Source of the DNA: Pseudomonas sp. G.S.17
GTDB taxonomy: Bacteria > Pseudomonadota > Gammaproteobacteria > Pseudomonadales > Pseudomonadaceae
NCBI RefSeq assembly: GCF_038096165.1
Contig: NZ_CP151076.1
Coordinates: forward strand, 6,135,501 to 6,199,500
Reading direction: 5' to 3'
Length of the DNA stretch: 64,000 nt
Below, piece by piece: positions 36,439 to 46,467 of this stretch. Made by a program: the position numbers and the translations under genes. Below the pieces are notes generated by a model. The model was not told the DNA's origin. It saw only the letters and a list, made by a program, of their open reading frames with translations, and ran no database searches. How positions within the stretch are numbered: position 1 is the first letter of the stretch; each line of letters begins with the position of its first letter.

Positions 36439-36753
36439 GAAAGCTGACGGTCAAGAGCGCCACCTGCAGGCGACTTCGCCAGGATCGATAAACTTGAAAT
36501 GTCTTCAGACGGGGGAATGATTTCAAATATATCGTTGCGGCTCTGCCCCTTGGTGTCGTCAGCTCTGCAGCACAAACGCTGGAGGGAGGTGACGTTGGAT
36601 ACTGATCCAGGGACTGAACACTGGGACGGCCGATGGCTAATCGATTCCAGGCGGGCAGGGTGTATCAGCAACATGGAAAGCCAGGCGCTGAAAGGACGGT
36701 GCGCGAAGCTCCAGCGCTCGCCTAGGTCTTAATCTCTTCTATTAATACTTCAC
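36439..36753. other. intergenic stretch right of IS copy A
   Basis: No gene recognised. The first bases (GAAAGCTGACGGTCAAGAGC) are the right half of the short repeat split by IS copy A. Confidence 0.4.
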
Positions 36754-37373
36754 CTAGTAAGTAGGTGAATCCTCTGGCCTGTTTTCCCGCCGGTCATAGA
36801 TCTTGGTTGTGCTGATATTGGCATGGCCCAACCAGGCCTGGACCTTGGCAATTTCCGCCTCGTGCTCCAGGGCATTGGTGGCCGCCGTCGCTGGTAGTCC
36901 ATGAACCCCTACTAGGCTGTCGACCTGAATCCCGGCCTTTTGCGCGTAGGCCGCCACCACCGTATAGATGCCATTGGCCGTGATGCCGGCACCGCTTAGC
37001 TTGCCGCGGAGCGGTATGAACAGCGGTACCTTTCTGTCCGCCAAATGATGCCCTGAGCTTTCTAGGTACTGGTGAATGCGCCCAGCTGCCACCGGGTGGA
37101 TCGGCAGGTAGCGCACCTTGCCGCCCTTGCCATGCACCTTCAAATGCTGAATCCCACGCCGGTCGTGGATGTCGCTCACCTGCAGCAGCGCCGCTTCTTC
37201 GCGGCGCAGCCCGTGATAGAGAAGAACAGCCAATAGCGCCCGGTCGCGCATCCCATTGAGTGTTGTTTCATCCGGCGCGTAGAGCAGCGCTTTGGCCTGG
37301 TGATCGCCCAGTGCCGGCGTCTTGATCAGCGCGACGACATTCGTCAGGCCTTGAAGCAGATGACGCTTTGAAG
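36754..37373 (-). pseudogene. tyrosine recombinase (phage integrase) C-terminal remnant
   Basis: The frame is open from about 37373 (TSKRHLLQGLTNVVALIK...GDHQAKALLYAPD) through MRDRALLAVLLYHGLRREEAALL to a stop at 36754. Catalytic elements visible are the first arginine in GLRREE, the lysine in HGKGGK, WLGHANISTT and the tyrosine in KIYDRR. The second arginine box reads VHGLPATAATNAL, with proline where HxLR is expected. The N-terminal DNA-binding domain is missing. It is therefore probably inactive. Confidence 0.78.
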
Positions 37374-37394
37374 TTCAGCATTCGCTTCGTCAGG

Positions 37395-38136
37395 CTATGC
37401 AAATCCGCCATTGACGCGAACAACCTGGCTGTTAACCCAGCCCCCGTCCGTGCCTAGCAGGAAGGCGACCGCATTGGCAATGTCATTAGGTTCACCTAAG
37501 CGCTGCAGCGGCGCCATGTTTGCCAACATCGAAATCTGCTCCTCAGTCTTTCCTTTCAGGAACAGCTCCGTGCCTACCGGCCCAGGTGCCACGGCGTTGA
37601 CGGTTACTTTACGACCGCGCAGTTCGTTGGCAAGAACATGCACTAAGCCCTCCACGGCACTTTTCGAGGCGATATAAGGACCGTAACCGGGAGTGGCTTT
37701 GGCAATGACGCTACTCGACAGGGCAACAATTCGGCCGCCATGTGGCAACATTTCGGCGGCCTTTGCCAAAACCAGGAACGTGCCGCGAACGTTGGTGTCC
37801 ATCATGCGGTCAAATACCGCCAAGCTGTCCTCCCTGATTGGGGCTAGCTCCATTTCCCCAGCATTGCTCACCACGGCATCAATACGGCCAAACGTTTCCT
37901 GCGCAGCGGAGAACAGTGCAGTAACATCGCCAGGCTCTGCCACATTTCCCTTGACCGCAATGGCCCGTCCGCCTGTCGCCTTGATTTCGTCAACCGTGTT
38001 GTCTGCTCGATCCTGGCTTCCCGCATAGCCAATGGCGACGGCAAAACCGTCTCTTGCCAGTCGTAATGCGATAGCCTTGCCGATACCACGCGATCCGCCC
38101 GTTACAATGGCAGACTTTGTCTGCTTGGGTAGTCAT
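37395..38136 (-). pseudogene. SDR-family oxidoreductase with a frameshift at codon 9
   Basis: The ATG at 38134-38136 overlaps the stop of the upstream SDR gene (ATGA) and reads MTTQADKV. One extra base near 38112 shifts the frame, after which AIVTGGSRGIGKAIALRLARDG, NAGEMELAPI, the catalytic YGPYIASK and VNAVAPGPVGTEL follow. Without the extra base it is a normal 3-ketoacyl-reductase-like SDR of about 246 residues. A shortened product from an inner start at 37943 would lack the cofactor loop. It is the last gene of the four-gene operon. Confidence 0.75.
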
Positions 38137-39092
38137 GAATTTTTTCCTGCTGAACGTGGCGTAGCCGAAGGACTAGCTTGCGGCGCCGATGGCGCAGCCG
38201 GCGCAAGATCAGCCAACCCCAGATGAATCAGAAATGCGGTCTGCTTCTCATGGTAAATGGCGTCGATTGCCTCTGTGCCTTTTTGCTGACCATCGATGAT
38301 GACCCTCGATGGACGCGCACCACGAGGCAATGACAATACTTGGCACGCAGCACGGCCAACGTCTTCAACAGTCAAAGAGCCACCATGAGCCTTGTCGATG
38401 GCTTTGAGTCTTTCCGCCACCGTGGCCATGCGTGAAGAAAGATCGCCATACTGCTCAACAATAGCGGCATAGGCAGGCTCCTGCGCGTGTGCAAAGTGTT
38501 CGGTCCCGGTTGTAAAGGCGCCGGGAACCAGTGTCACACTTTCGATACCGAATGGTCGCACTTCCATGCCCATAATTTCAGCCAGTGCATCGCCAGCAAC
38601 TTTACTGGCAACGTATGGCCCTAAGAATGGCTCGTGCAAACGCGCCGTAGTGCTGCCCACATACATCAACAGTCCGTGACCTTGCCGACGCATCGTCGGC
38701 AAGACGGCGCGATTGACACGTAACCACGAAAGCGCATTGGTATCGATGATGCTTGCGACCTGCTCGACCGAGAAAGCTTCGGTCATTCCCGTCATCAACA
38801 TGCCAGCGTTGTTGATCACCACGTCCAGGCGGCCATGTCGTGCCAAGATCAGATCGACGGCTGCACGACAAGCGGTCTCGCTCAGTACATCGAGTTCCAG
38901 CACCTCCAAAGTGATGCTTTCCTGTCGGGCCATGTGCTCCAACGCTTCACTGCGGTCGCGGTTGGTCTTCCGGACATCACGCAAACTGGCATAGACATGG
39001 TGCCCTGCGCGGGCCAGCGCCAAGGCGATTGCCTTGCCGATACCCGAACCTGCACCCGTTATCAGAACGATCTGTTGTTCATGGTCAGTCAT
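38133..39092 (-). CDS. SDR-family NAD(P)-dependent oxidoreductase
   Basis: Protein of 319 residues with the cofactor motif TGAGSGIGKAIALA, NNAGMLMTG, the catalytic serine in VGSTTAR, and YVASK. A proline- and alanine-rich tail of about 25 residues (LAPAAPSAPQASPSATPRS) is unusual. It lies 15 bases after the MDR gene and overlaps the next SDR by 4 bases. Confidence 0.9.
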   Translation of the reverse strand: MTDHEQQIVLITGAGSGIGKAIALALARAGHHVYASLRDVRKTNRDRSEALEHMARQESITLEVLELDVLSETACRAAVDLILARHGRLDVVINNAGMLMTGMTEAFSVEQVASIIDTNALSWLRVNRAVLPTMRRQGHGLLMYVGSTTARLHEPFLGPYVASKVAGDALAEIMGMEVRPFGIESVTLVPGAFTTGTEHFAHAQEPAYAAIVEQYGDLSSRMATVAERLKAIDKAHGGSLTVEDVGRAACQVLSLPRGARPSRVIIDGQQKGTEAIDAIYHEKQTAFLIHLGLADLAPAAPSAPQASPSATPRSAGKNS

Positions 39093-39107
39093 GATGCGGC
39101 TCCAGAA

Positions 39108-40028
39108 TCAATGGGCGGTACGGATAATGACCTTCCCGCAGACATGCCCGGTGGCGACTTTCTCCAGCGCGGCGCGGGTCTCGTCCAGGGCGAAGATCGA
39201 GTCCGTCACGATCTGCAACTGCCCTGCACTGAACTGCCGGACGGCTTCCTGGAGATGTGGAGTGGCGCTGGTGAAGAACACGACCGCTCCGGCATGGTCT
39301 TCGCGTGATTCGATGTCGAACTCCACGAGGGTCGCAATTCGTCCGCCCTTCCCGAGTACCGACCAGGAGCTTTCCAGTGTCGGGCCGCCGACTGTGTCGA
39401 GCACCAGGTCGATGTCACGCAGCGTGGTGAAATCCTGAGTGCGGTAATCGATCACCTCGTCCGCACCCAGGCTTTTCACCAGCTCGATGTTGCGCGCGGA
39501 AGCCGTGGCAATCACATACGCGCCCGCCAGATGCGCCAACTGCACCGCCATGCTGCCCACACCGCCCGCTGCCGCATGTATCAAGACGCGTTGGCCGGGT
39601 TTCAATTGCCCCACCTCAAACAACGCCTGCCGCGCAGTGCCGAACGACGTCGGCAAGGCCGCCGCCTGCTCGAAACTCATGGAAGCCGGAATCAGACAAA
39701 GCTCGGTGGCGGCAATTATCAGCCGCTGGGCAAAGGCGCCACCCGCAGTGGGAGTACTGCGGCCGAACACGCGGTCACCGGGTTTCAGGTGCCTCACTTG
39801 CTCGCCGACGCTGCTGACGATACCGCTGAAGTCGGTGCCCGGGATGTAAGGCAGATCGACCGGAAACACCGGCTGCATGTACCCGGCGATGATCTTCAGA
39901 TCCAGCGGGTTGACGCTGGCGGCCTCGACGCGCACTAGGACTTCATCAGCGCCTGGCTGGCTCAGACCGGAGTTGTGCAGCGTGACGACCTCAGGGCCGC
40001 CGAATACAGAAACGGATGCTATTTTCAT
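39108..40028 (-). CDS. zinc-independent MDR oxidoreductase (quinone reductase-like)
   Basis: Protein of 306 residues starting MKIASVSVFGGPEVVTL. It has VNPLDLKIIAGYM, the GTDFSGIVSSVG loop, the NADPH-binding HAAAGGVGSMAVQLAHLAGA and LGADEVIDYRTQDF. It lacks the zinc ligands of alcohol dehydrogenases. The ATG at 40026-40028 has AAAG/GAGAAAG-like upstream sequence. The longer frame to 40109 enters the previous gene. Likely reduces quinones or enones. Confidence 0.9.
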   Translation of the reverse strand: MKIASVSVFGGPEVVTLHNSGLSQPGADEVLVRVEAASVNPLDLKIIAGYMQPVFPVDLPYIPGTDFSGIVSSVGEQVRHLKPGDRVFGRSTPTAGGAFAQRLIIAATELCLIPASMSFEQAAALPTSFGTARQALFEVGQLKPGQRVLIHAAAGGVGSMAVQLAHLAGAYVIATASARNIELVKSLGADEVIDYRTQDFTTLRDIDLVLDTVGGPTLESSWSVLGKGGRIATLVEFDIESREDHAGAVVFFTSATPHLQEAVRQFSAGQLQIVTDSIFALDETRAALEKVATGHVCGKVIIRTAH

Positions 40029-40048
40029 GATGGCTTTCTCTTCATTGT

Positions 40049-40486
40049 TCAGGATTGAGGGAATTGACCGAGCTGCAGGAATAGACCAAACCAGTCCTCC
40101 ATGTGCCACGTGGTCACCACCCGTCCATTCTCCAGTGCATGGAACTCATGCAAACGGAAGCTCACCTGTTTGCCGGTGGCGGCGATGCCAAATAATTCGC
40201 CGAGGTGGGTGCCGGTTATTTCAGCCCGTACGGCGACCTGACCAGGGGCCTGAACCATGTTGTGGATGACGATGCGCACATCCGGAAACGCTTGTGCAAG
40301 GCTGCGGATGATCGGTTTGATCCCCTCGGGGCCCGGGCCTTGCCCGGGTGCGAGGGGGATGTCGTCCCAGTCGGCAGCCAGCACGCTGTCGACGAGGTCT
40401 GGATTGTTCTCACTGAACGCGCGGTAAAGCGTTTCAACGGCTAGACGTTCGGTTTTAAGGCGGTCTGCAAGTTCTTTGGTCGTCAT
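40049..40486 (-). CDS. SnoaL-like ester cyclase family protein
   Basis: Protein of 145 residues with an alpha+beta cone fold. LVDSVLAADWDDIPLAPGQGPGPEGIKPII in parts, AFPDVRIVIHNMVQAPGQVAVRAEITGTH in parts, and RLHEFHALENGRVVTTWHMEDW are the ester cyclase signature. It is the first gene of the leftward operon ester cyclase-MDR-SDR-SDR, divergent from a LysR gene across 91 bases. Confidence 0.85.
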   Translation of the reverse strand: MTTKELADRLKTERLAVETLYRAFSENNPDLVDSVLAADWDDIPLAPGQGPGPEGIKPIIRSLAQAFPDVRIVIHNMVQAPGQVAVRAEITGTHLGELFGIAATGKQVSFRLHEFHALENGRVVTTWHMEDWFGLFLQLGQFPQS

Positions 40487-40577
40487 GGTATTGCTCTCGT
40501 CGTGGGGTATGGCGAGATTGTGAGCGCAGGGCTAACATCTGTATAACAAATGACTCGTATATAGGTTTATTTGATTT

Positions 40578-41489
40578 ATGGATTTCCACGGTATCGATTT
40601 GAACCTGCTGGCCGCATTCAACGCCCTGATGGACGAGCGCAACGTCACGCGCGCCGCAACCCAGGTCGGCGTAAGCCAACCGGCCATGAGTGCAGCCCTT
40701 TCGCGCTTGCGTAAGCTGCTGGGCGATCCGCTGTTTTTGCGCAGCCCTAACGGCATCCTGCCGACGCCGCGTGCGCGTGAGTTGGCCCAACCCATTGCTC
40801 AAGCGCTAAGCCAGATCAAAGCCGCGTTGGTCACAACGCCTGGTTTTGCCCCGGCGGACGCGGTGTTCTCGATGAACCTTGGCTTGTCGGACTATCCCGC
40901 CTTCGTAGTGCTCCCCACGCTGCTGCAGACGTTGAGCGAACACGCGCCAAACCTGTCGATCAACGTTCACGCATTCAATGACCGCGACCATGCCGTGGAC
41001 ATGCTGGATGCGGGAGTGATTGATGCGGCAATTGGCGTGTTGCCGAGCCATCAAGACGGTCGCATTTTCACGCGACCGATACTGCGTGACGTTTTCGTCA
41101 CGCTCATCGCCCATGGCCATCCGGCAGCCCGACGCGGGATGGACATGGACACTTACCTCTCGCTGCCCCATGTACTGGCCTCGCCCGAAGGCGAACGACA
41201 CGGGTTAGTGGATCAGGCATTGGCTCAGTTGGGCAAGCAACGCACCCTGGCACTGACGCTGCCGCAGATGTTCGCGGTGCCGGCGATCATCGCCTCTTCC
41301 CGCATGACCGCCACGGTCCTGAAACGCATCGCCCTCAGCTCGCCGACGGGAGGGAAACTGGTCCTGTTTCCGCCGCCGGTCGCGCTGCCGGAGATCACTT
41401 TTCATCTCATCTGGCATCGTCGTGGCAATGGGAATCCCGCTCAGGAGTGGTTCAGAGGGATGATTGAATCGGTTGCGGATGGGCTTTAA
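40578..41489 (+). CDS. LysR-family regulator (NodD-like class)
   Basis: Regulator of 303 residues starting MDFHGIDLNLLAAFNALMDERNVTRAATQVGVSQPAMSAALSRLRKLLGD in segments, followed by FLRSPNGILPTPRA. The DLNLL...LMDERNVTRAA start and the effector domain NLGLSDYPAFVVLPTLL place it in the NodD/LeuO-like class. It probably controls the divergent operon starting with the ester cyclase. Confidence 0.9.
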   Translation: MDFHGIDLNLLAAFNALMDERNVTRAATQVGVSQPAMSAALSRLRKLLGDPLFLRSPNGILPTPRARELAQPIAQALSQIKAALVTTPGFAPADAVFSMNLGLSDYPAFVVLPTLLQTLSEHAPNLSINVHAFNDRDHAVDMLDAGVIDAAIGVLPSHQDGRIFTRPILRDVFVTLIAHGHPAARRGMDMDTYLSLPHVLASPEGERHGLVDQALAQLGKQRTLALTLPQMFAVPAIIASSRMTATVLKRIALSSPTGGKLVLFPPPVALPEITFHLIWHRRGNGNPAQEWFRGMIESVADGL

Positions 41490-41562
41490 TAGAAAGCTTT
41501 CGGCCAAAAGCGGTGCTTCAGTCCAACCAGGAGGCGAAGTCCGTTCAAGGTTAGCTTCGTTG

Positions 41563-41874
41563 CTACAGCGTCATTAGTTCTCGTTCGTTCAAAGCGTCAT
41601 ACTTTCGAATATCGCCTAGCATCAATCCTCCCCAACGGTTTACGAACTGTACGGTGTCTACGGCATTGAGATGAGCGGTGAGCGCGGCTTGATCAGCCCA
41701 GCGCTCCGAGAGAATGAGTTTTCCGGATTGTGTGTCTTCTATGGCGGCATCGTAGGAAATGTTCCCTTCTCGTTGTCGTGTGTCGACAGCAAGGGTTTGA
41801 AACTCGGTTCGAAACCGCTCGACATGAGCAGGCGAGACGTAGAGGTAGCCAGTCACTATAAGCATTTTTGCCAT
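41563..41874 (-). CDS. antibiotic biosynthesis monooxygenase (ABM)-domain protein
   Basis: Dimeric ferredoxin-like protein of 103 residues with MLIVTGYLYVSPAHVERFRTEF, GNISYDAAIEDTQSGKLILSERWADQAALTAHL in parts. Family members are quinol monooxygenases or heme/quinone binders without cofactor. It lies 57 bases downstream of an MDR gene on the same strand, compatible with joint quinone handling. Confidence 0.83.
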   Translation of the reverse strand: MAKMLIVTGYLYVSPAHVERFRTEFQTLAVDTRQREGNISYDAAIEDTQSGKLILSERWADQAALTAHLNAVDTVQFVNRWGGLMLGDIRKYDALNERELMTL

Positions 41875-41931
41875 CCTTTCGGTGTAGGCCCCCGACTACC
41901 GATCGGCTCGGACATCGGAGGCATTGATCAC

Positions 41932-42945
41932 TCAGACGATAAGCACGATTTTCCCTTGAATGCTGCCTTGTGAAGCGCGGTGGTGTGCATCCGATGCCTG
42001 GGCGAGCGCAAACGTACTGTCGATCACCATGCGGACCGTGCCGTCATCCAGCAAGCGGCCGGCTTCTGCCAGTTGGCTACCGTTGGAGCGCACCTGCGTC
42101 GAAGACACCGTGATGCCCAGATCCGCTGCTTCTTTATGTCCGGAGAAACCCATGGGGTTGACCAGGAACAGCGCGCCGCCTGGCCGGATGACGCTCAGAA
42201 AGCGTTTAATATTCGCGCCACCGACGGCATCGATCACGAGATCCACATGCTTTGCGACGTCTTCAACGACGGTGTTTGTGTAATCGATAAATTCGTCAGC
42301 GCCCAGGTCGCGGAGCAGACCCTCATGCTTGCCGGAAGCGACCGCGATCACGCGCGCCCCTTGCCATTTGGCAACCTGCACCGCCAGATGGCCCACGCCC
42401 CCTCCGGCACCGTTGACCAACACGGTCTTGCCGCGCAGCGGGACCGGGGCGTGTGGAAACGACTGAAACGGATTCGGCTCGTCATGGCCTGGGTCAATCA
42501 AAAACTGCCAGGCAGTGAGCAGTGACATGGGCGCACCGGCCGCCTGGACGTGGTCTATGCCGATGGGTTTTAACGCCAGCTCGGCCTCATGGACGCAGAC
42601 GTATTGGGCGTAGCCGCCGCTACCCGTCATTAGATCTTTCGGGAAACGTACCATAGCGTAGACGTTGTCACCCACGCTGAAGCGGCCGGCTCCGTCGCCA
42701 ACTGCTACCACTTCCCCGGACACATCCGTACCCAACACCAGCGGGAACGTTGGGTTAGGCCACCACTCGGGAGGCAGGGCCCGATACCCGTCTCGCAGAT
42801 AGAAGTCAGGCGGGTTGAGACTGGCTGCGTGTACACGTACCAGCACTTCGCCGGGTTGGGCGATGGGTCGGGGTGCATCCTCATAACGCAACACGTTGGG
42901 GCCGCCAAATTCGTGCAATTGCACCGCTTTCATCATGTCGCTCAT
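41932..42945 (-). CDS. NADP-dependent MDR oxidoreductase
   Basis: Protein of 337 residues starting MSDMMKAVQLHEFGGPNVL with AGAGG before the ATG at 42943-42945. Motifs are LNPPDFYLRDGYR, TDVSGEVVAVGDG, VNGAGGGVGHLAVQVAKWQGA and LGADEFIDYTN. It has no zinc ligands. It is paired divergently with the LysR gene at 43037. Confidence 0.9.
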   Translation of the reverse strand: MSDMMKAVQLHEFGGPNVLRYEDAPRPIAQPGEVLVRVHAASLNPPDFYLRDGYRALPPEWWPNPTFPLVLGTDVSGEVVAVGDGAGRFSVGDNVYAMVRFPKDLMTGSGGYAQYVCVHEAELALKPIGIDHVQAAGAPMSLLTAWQFLIDPGHDEPNPFQSFPHAPVPLRGKTVLVNGAGGGVGHLAVQVAKWQGARVIAVASGKHEGLLRDLGADEFIDYTNTVVEDVAKHVDLVIDAVGGANIKRFLSVIRPGGALFLVNPMGFSGHKEAADLGITVSSTQVRSNGSQLAEAGRLLDDGTVRMVIDSTFALAQASDAHHRASQGSIQGKIVLIV

Positions 42946-43036
42946 CACAACCTCTTTAGTATCGATGGGGAGATGACCTAAGGTAACCGGTAGCAACTAG
43001 GTTGATAATAAGGTTGGAATTCGTTTCAATGGTTCC

Positions 43037-43939
43037 ATGAAGGAACCTATCGGATTTGAACGACTGAGCGGCATGATTGCGTTCGCCCGCGCTGGCTCTC
43101 TGGGCAGCTACAGGGCGGCGGCCCGCTCGCTGTCCATTTCACCCTCGGCGATCAGTAAAAGCATTCAGCGGCTGGAACGTCATCTTGGCGTGTCGCTGTT
43201 CACACGCACCACGCGTTCGCTGACCCTTACCGTTGAAGGACGCGATCTTCATGAGCGTGTGTTGCAGCTGTTGCGCCAGGTAGAAGAGATCGAGCAAGTG
43301 GCAAAATCGGCACGCTCCGAGCCTGCTGGCACGTTGCGGATTGCGGCATCACTTCCCATCGGGTTGCATATCATCGCGCCCGCCATCACCGAGTTTCGTA
43401 AACGCCACCCCAAGGTATCGATCGACCTGCGGCTGAGCGACCAGATCGTGGACCTTGCCGAGGAAGGCATTGATCTGGCCGTCAGGATCGGTGAGCTTCC
43501 AGACTCATCGCTCTTGTCCCGAAGGCTCTTGCCGTACACTCTCGGTTGTTATGCCTCTCCAGACTATCTGGCGAGGTGCGGCACACCTCGGCATCCTGAT
43601 GAACTGGCCGAGCACGAAACAGTGAACCTACGCTATCAAAACACCGGTCAAACCTTACGCTGGCCATTTCGCATTGGCGACAAGGAGGTCGAAATCCTGC
43701 CGTCATCGCCTGTCGTTGTTGACGCAAGCGAAGCTATTCTGGCGGCAATGATAGCGGGCGCGGGCATAGGCATAGCCGCTAGTTTCATGGCCGCTCCGAG
43801 GGTGAAGCGGCAAGAGTTAGTCCCGATTCTGGCTGAGTTCGCAGTGCAGAGGGAGAACATCACGGCTATCTGGCCGGAGAGTCGTCGCACAAATCCTGCT
43901 GTGCGCGCTTTTCTGGATATGCTGATCGAGCTTCGCTGA
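43037..43939 (+). CDS. LysR-family regulator
   Basis: Regulator of 300 residues with the winged helix in [41 protein letters not shown] in parts and [14 protein letters not shown]. The effector domain starts [21 protein letters not shown], the CrgA-like class. It faces the MDR gene across 91 bases and presumably controls it. Confidence 0.9.
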   Translation: MKEPIGFERLSGMIAFARAGSLGSYRAAARSLSISPSAISKSIQRLERHLGVSLFTRTTRSLTLTVEGRDLHERVLQLLRQVEEIEQVAKSARSEPAGTLRIAASLPIGLHIIAPAITEFRKRHPKVSIDLRLSDQIVDLAEEGIDLAVRIGELPDSSLLSRRLLPYTLGCYASPDYLARCGTPRHPDELAEHETVNLRYQNTGQTLRWPFRIGDKEVEILPSSPVVVDASEAILAAMIAGAGIGIAASFMAAPRVKRQELVPILAEFAVQRENITAIWPESRRTNPAVRAFLDMLIELR

Positions 43940-43960
43940 GGTAGGCTGCAGCTCCATGTG

Positions 43961-44854
43961 TCAGCTCGTAATAAAGCTTGTCAGTTCCTCTGGTCTGCCC
44001 GTGGGAAAAGCTTCTTTTAAATACTCGAGAAATACCGACACGCGGGCGCTCAATAACCGCCGTGATGGATAGAGCGTCCAAAGCGCGACTTCCGGGCCAT
44101 CTACATCCCCCCAGTGCACCATCTGTCCATTGAGCAGATCATGGGCTACCAGCGAAATGGGAAGGCGTGCGACCCCGACGCCTGCTCGGACTGCATCACG
44201 CACCATGAACATCGAAGATAGACTCAGGACGGCTGCGACATTTATCTGGGACCTGCCGCCGGGCGTAGTGATAGGCCACACATGACCCTGGTCGCCAGCC
44301 CCTCGAACCACTGACGGTACAGCCACATCACCCTCAGGACGTACTAAGGCAGGATTGGCTACAACTACCAGTCGGTCACGCAGGAAGACACGGCCAATAA
44401 GGTTCTCATCGGGCGCCGGATTAACCCGAATGATTAAGTCATAACCTTCCTCGATCATGTCGACGATGCGGTCCTCCGTGGTGACCTCCAGCCGGACGTC
44501 GGGATATCTCATTGCAAAGCCTGCGGCGAGCTTTCCCATCGCCGCCTGGGCGAAAAAGAGAGGCGCACTGATGCGCAGTGTGCCCCGTGGCCGCTTCCCG
44601 CCTGAAGCGATGGCGGCAACGCTCTCGTCCAGTTCATTTAGCAACGCAGCGGTTCTTTCGAATAACGCTCGCCCTTCCTCGGTGAGCTTGAGTGTGTGGG
44701 CCCCGCGCTCGAACAGACGCAGCCCGAGGCGGCGCTCCAAATCTGCTACGCGACGCGACAACGTCGCCTTCGGTCGCCCGCTGGCACGGGCCGCGCGGCC
44801 GATCCCTCCATGACGCGCTACAAGATTGAAATCGGCGAGCGCGAGTAGATCCAT
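43961..44854 (-). CDS. LysR-family regulator
   Basis: Regulator of 297 residues starting MDLLALADFNLVARHGGIGRAARASGRPKATLSRRVADLERRLG in parts, followed by LFERGAHTLKLTEEG. The start at 44852-44854 gives the canonical N-terminus. The frame to 44932 would add a proline-rich leader with no family match. It is divergent from the NmrA-like gene, with a dyad at 44947-44964 between them. Confidence 0.9.
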   Translation of the reverse strand: MDLLALADFNLVARHGGIGRAARASGRPKATLSRRVADLERRLGLRLFERGAHTLKLTEEGRALFERTAALLNELDESVAAIASGGKRPRGTLRISAPLFFAQAAMGKLAAGFAMRYPDVRLEVTTEDRIVDMIEEGYDLIIRVNPAPDENLIGRVFLRDRLVVVANPALVRPEGDVAVPSVVRGAGDQGHVWPITTPGGRSQINVAAVLSLSSMFMVRDAVRAGVGVARLPISLVAHDLLNGQMVHWGDVDGPEVALWTLYPSRRLLSARVSVFLEYLKEAFPTGRPEELTSFITS

Positions 44855-44946
44855 GAATTTACCTATAGGTAGCGGAGGCGGCGGGCATGCACAAACTTTC
44901 GAGTCGGATAAAGGATTGCGCAGCATGATCAAGGCCAGTCAATAAC

Positions 44947-44964
44947 TGTTCCACAAACGGAACA
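44947..44964. promoter_or_regulatory. inverted repeat between LysR and NmrA-like genes
   Basis: TGTTCC-ACAAAC-GGAACA is a perfect 6-base dyad in the 193-base divergent gap, about 85 bases before the NmrA-like start. It is a plausible binding site for the adjacent LysR protein. Confidence 0.45.
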
Positions 44965-45047
44965 CTCCGTGCAAATTTGAGGGCTATCGTAGCACTCTGT
45001 AAACAGAGATATTGGCGTTGTCGTTCAAATCCCTACGGAGAATAACC

Positions 45048-45918
45048 ATGACCATCCTCGTTACTGGCGCAACTGGCAGAGTCGGCCGCCAAGTTGTTGA
45101 ACAACTTCTCAAACGTCACGCAGACGTGCGCGTTCTCGTCCGCGATCCCTCCAAAGCTGACTTTCCGGCGCAGGTTGATGTAGTGCAAGGTGAGATGCTG
45201 GATATTGACTCGCTACGCCGTGCGTTCACCGGTGTCTCCAGTTTCTTTCTGCTCAATGCGGTGGCTGCGGATGAGTTCACCCAAGCTCTACTGACGTTGA
45301 ACATCGCTCGAGACACGGGTGTGGAAAGGGTCGTTTATCTCTCGGTCCTTCATGCCGACCGGTTCGTGAACGTGCCGCACTTCGCGGTTAAATCAGGTGC
45401 CGAGCGGATGATTGAACAGATGGGCTTCAGTGCCACTGATCCTGCGCCCGGCCTACTTCATCGACAACGAAGTAATGGTCAAGGACGCCATGTTTAAACA
45501 CGGTGTCTACCCGATGCCAATCGGTAGCAAGGGCATTGCCATGGTCGATGCCCGTGACATCGCAGAAGTGGCTGCCATCGAGCTGATGCGCCGCGACCAG
45601 GCACCGGGCATGCTGCCGGTTGAAACCATCAATCTGGTAGGACCCGATACGCTGACCGGTTCGGACATTGCCGCGATATGGACCGATGTACTGGCACGCC
45701 CGGTCATTTACGGGGGTGACGATCCGAGCGGCTTTGAACAGACCGTGGCCAATTTCATGCCTAAGTGGATGGCCTATGAAATGCGCCTTATGGCCGAGCG
45801 TTATGTCAGTGACGGGATGATTCCCGAGGCTGGCGATGTACAGCGGCTGACCACGATCCTTGGCCGTGAACTGCACAGCTATCGAGAGTTTGCGGCCCGT
45901 CTAGCAGGTTCGATCTGA
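45048..45918 (+). pseudogene. NmrA/NAD(P)H-binding family gene with a one-base frameshift
   Basis: Starts MTILVTGATGRVGRQVVEQLLKRHADV (in two blocks) with GGAG before the ATG, and runs to RMIEQMGFSAT. One extra base near 45438 then shifts the frame, and the second part continues ILRPAYFIDNEVMVKDAMF, DARDIAEVAAIELM and so on to 45918. Rejoined it is about 289 residues, normal for NmrA-like quinone/NADP sensors or reductases. It is either a true mutation or a sequence error. Confidence 0.8.
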
Positions 45919-45995
45919 CTGGAAATAGCAGGGCGAGTGCTGTCACAGAGCCTTTCACTCCCCTGCACCAAAGGCTTACTCATGGAAACCGCACT

Positions 45996-46426
45996 ATGAA
46001 AACTATACTGATCACCGATTGCCCGTCATGCTTTGGAATAGCCCCTGCTAGCTACATCCTCGGACGAGGCTGGTAAGTGATTACAAAATGCGCAAGCTCG
46101 ATGACCGCGACTTTACTGTGCCCAAGCACTTGCGGGTGATGGCCCTGGACGTGACCGACCCCAGCGGCATACAAGAGGCGATGGTAGCTGCAGAACCGAT
46201 TAATGTGCTGGTCGATAATGCGGGGGTCGGCCTGCTGGGAGCCGTTGACGACAGCCCGATGCGCGGAGCGCGAGACCAACACTCTGGGCACCATCGCCTT
46301 GATGCGGGCCGTGCTGCCGCAAGTTCGGCAACGTCAAGCCGGGGTGATCTTCAAAGTCACGTCCACCGGGGCGGCGCGAACGGTGCGCTTGCTCAAAAAT
46401 CTACACCGTTATCTCTACCATCGACA
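45996..46426 (+). pseudogene. decayed SDR gene, paralogue of the intact SDR at 46634-47389
   Basis: Starts MKTILITDCPSCFGI and stops after about 26 codons. The frame resumes as KHLRVMALDVTDPSGIQEAMV, INVLVDNAGVGLLGAV, shifts again, then ETNTLGTIALMRAVLPQVRQRQAGVIFKVTS. Each block lines up with the intact neighbour (MKTVLITGCSSGFGL, HLRVLALDVTNPSSIQ, VNNAGIGLLGAL, ETNTFGTMAMIQAVLPQFRQRKAG). Several frameshifts and lost residues show it is dead. Confidence 0.82.
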
Positions 46427-46467
46427 AAATGCAAGCAGCCGATTATTCGCGGTTACAACCTGTTCGC

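Noticed and set aside
37395..37943. Short SDR starting at 37943 as a complete gene
   Set aside because: It would lack the TGxxxGIG cofactor loop, which is encoded just upstream in the same frame. The true start overlaps the previous gene at 38136.
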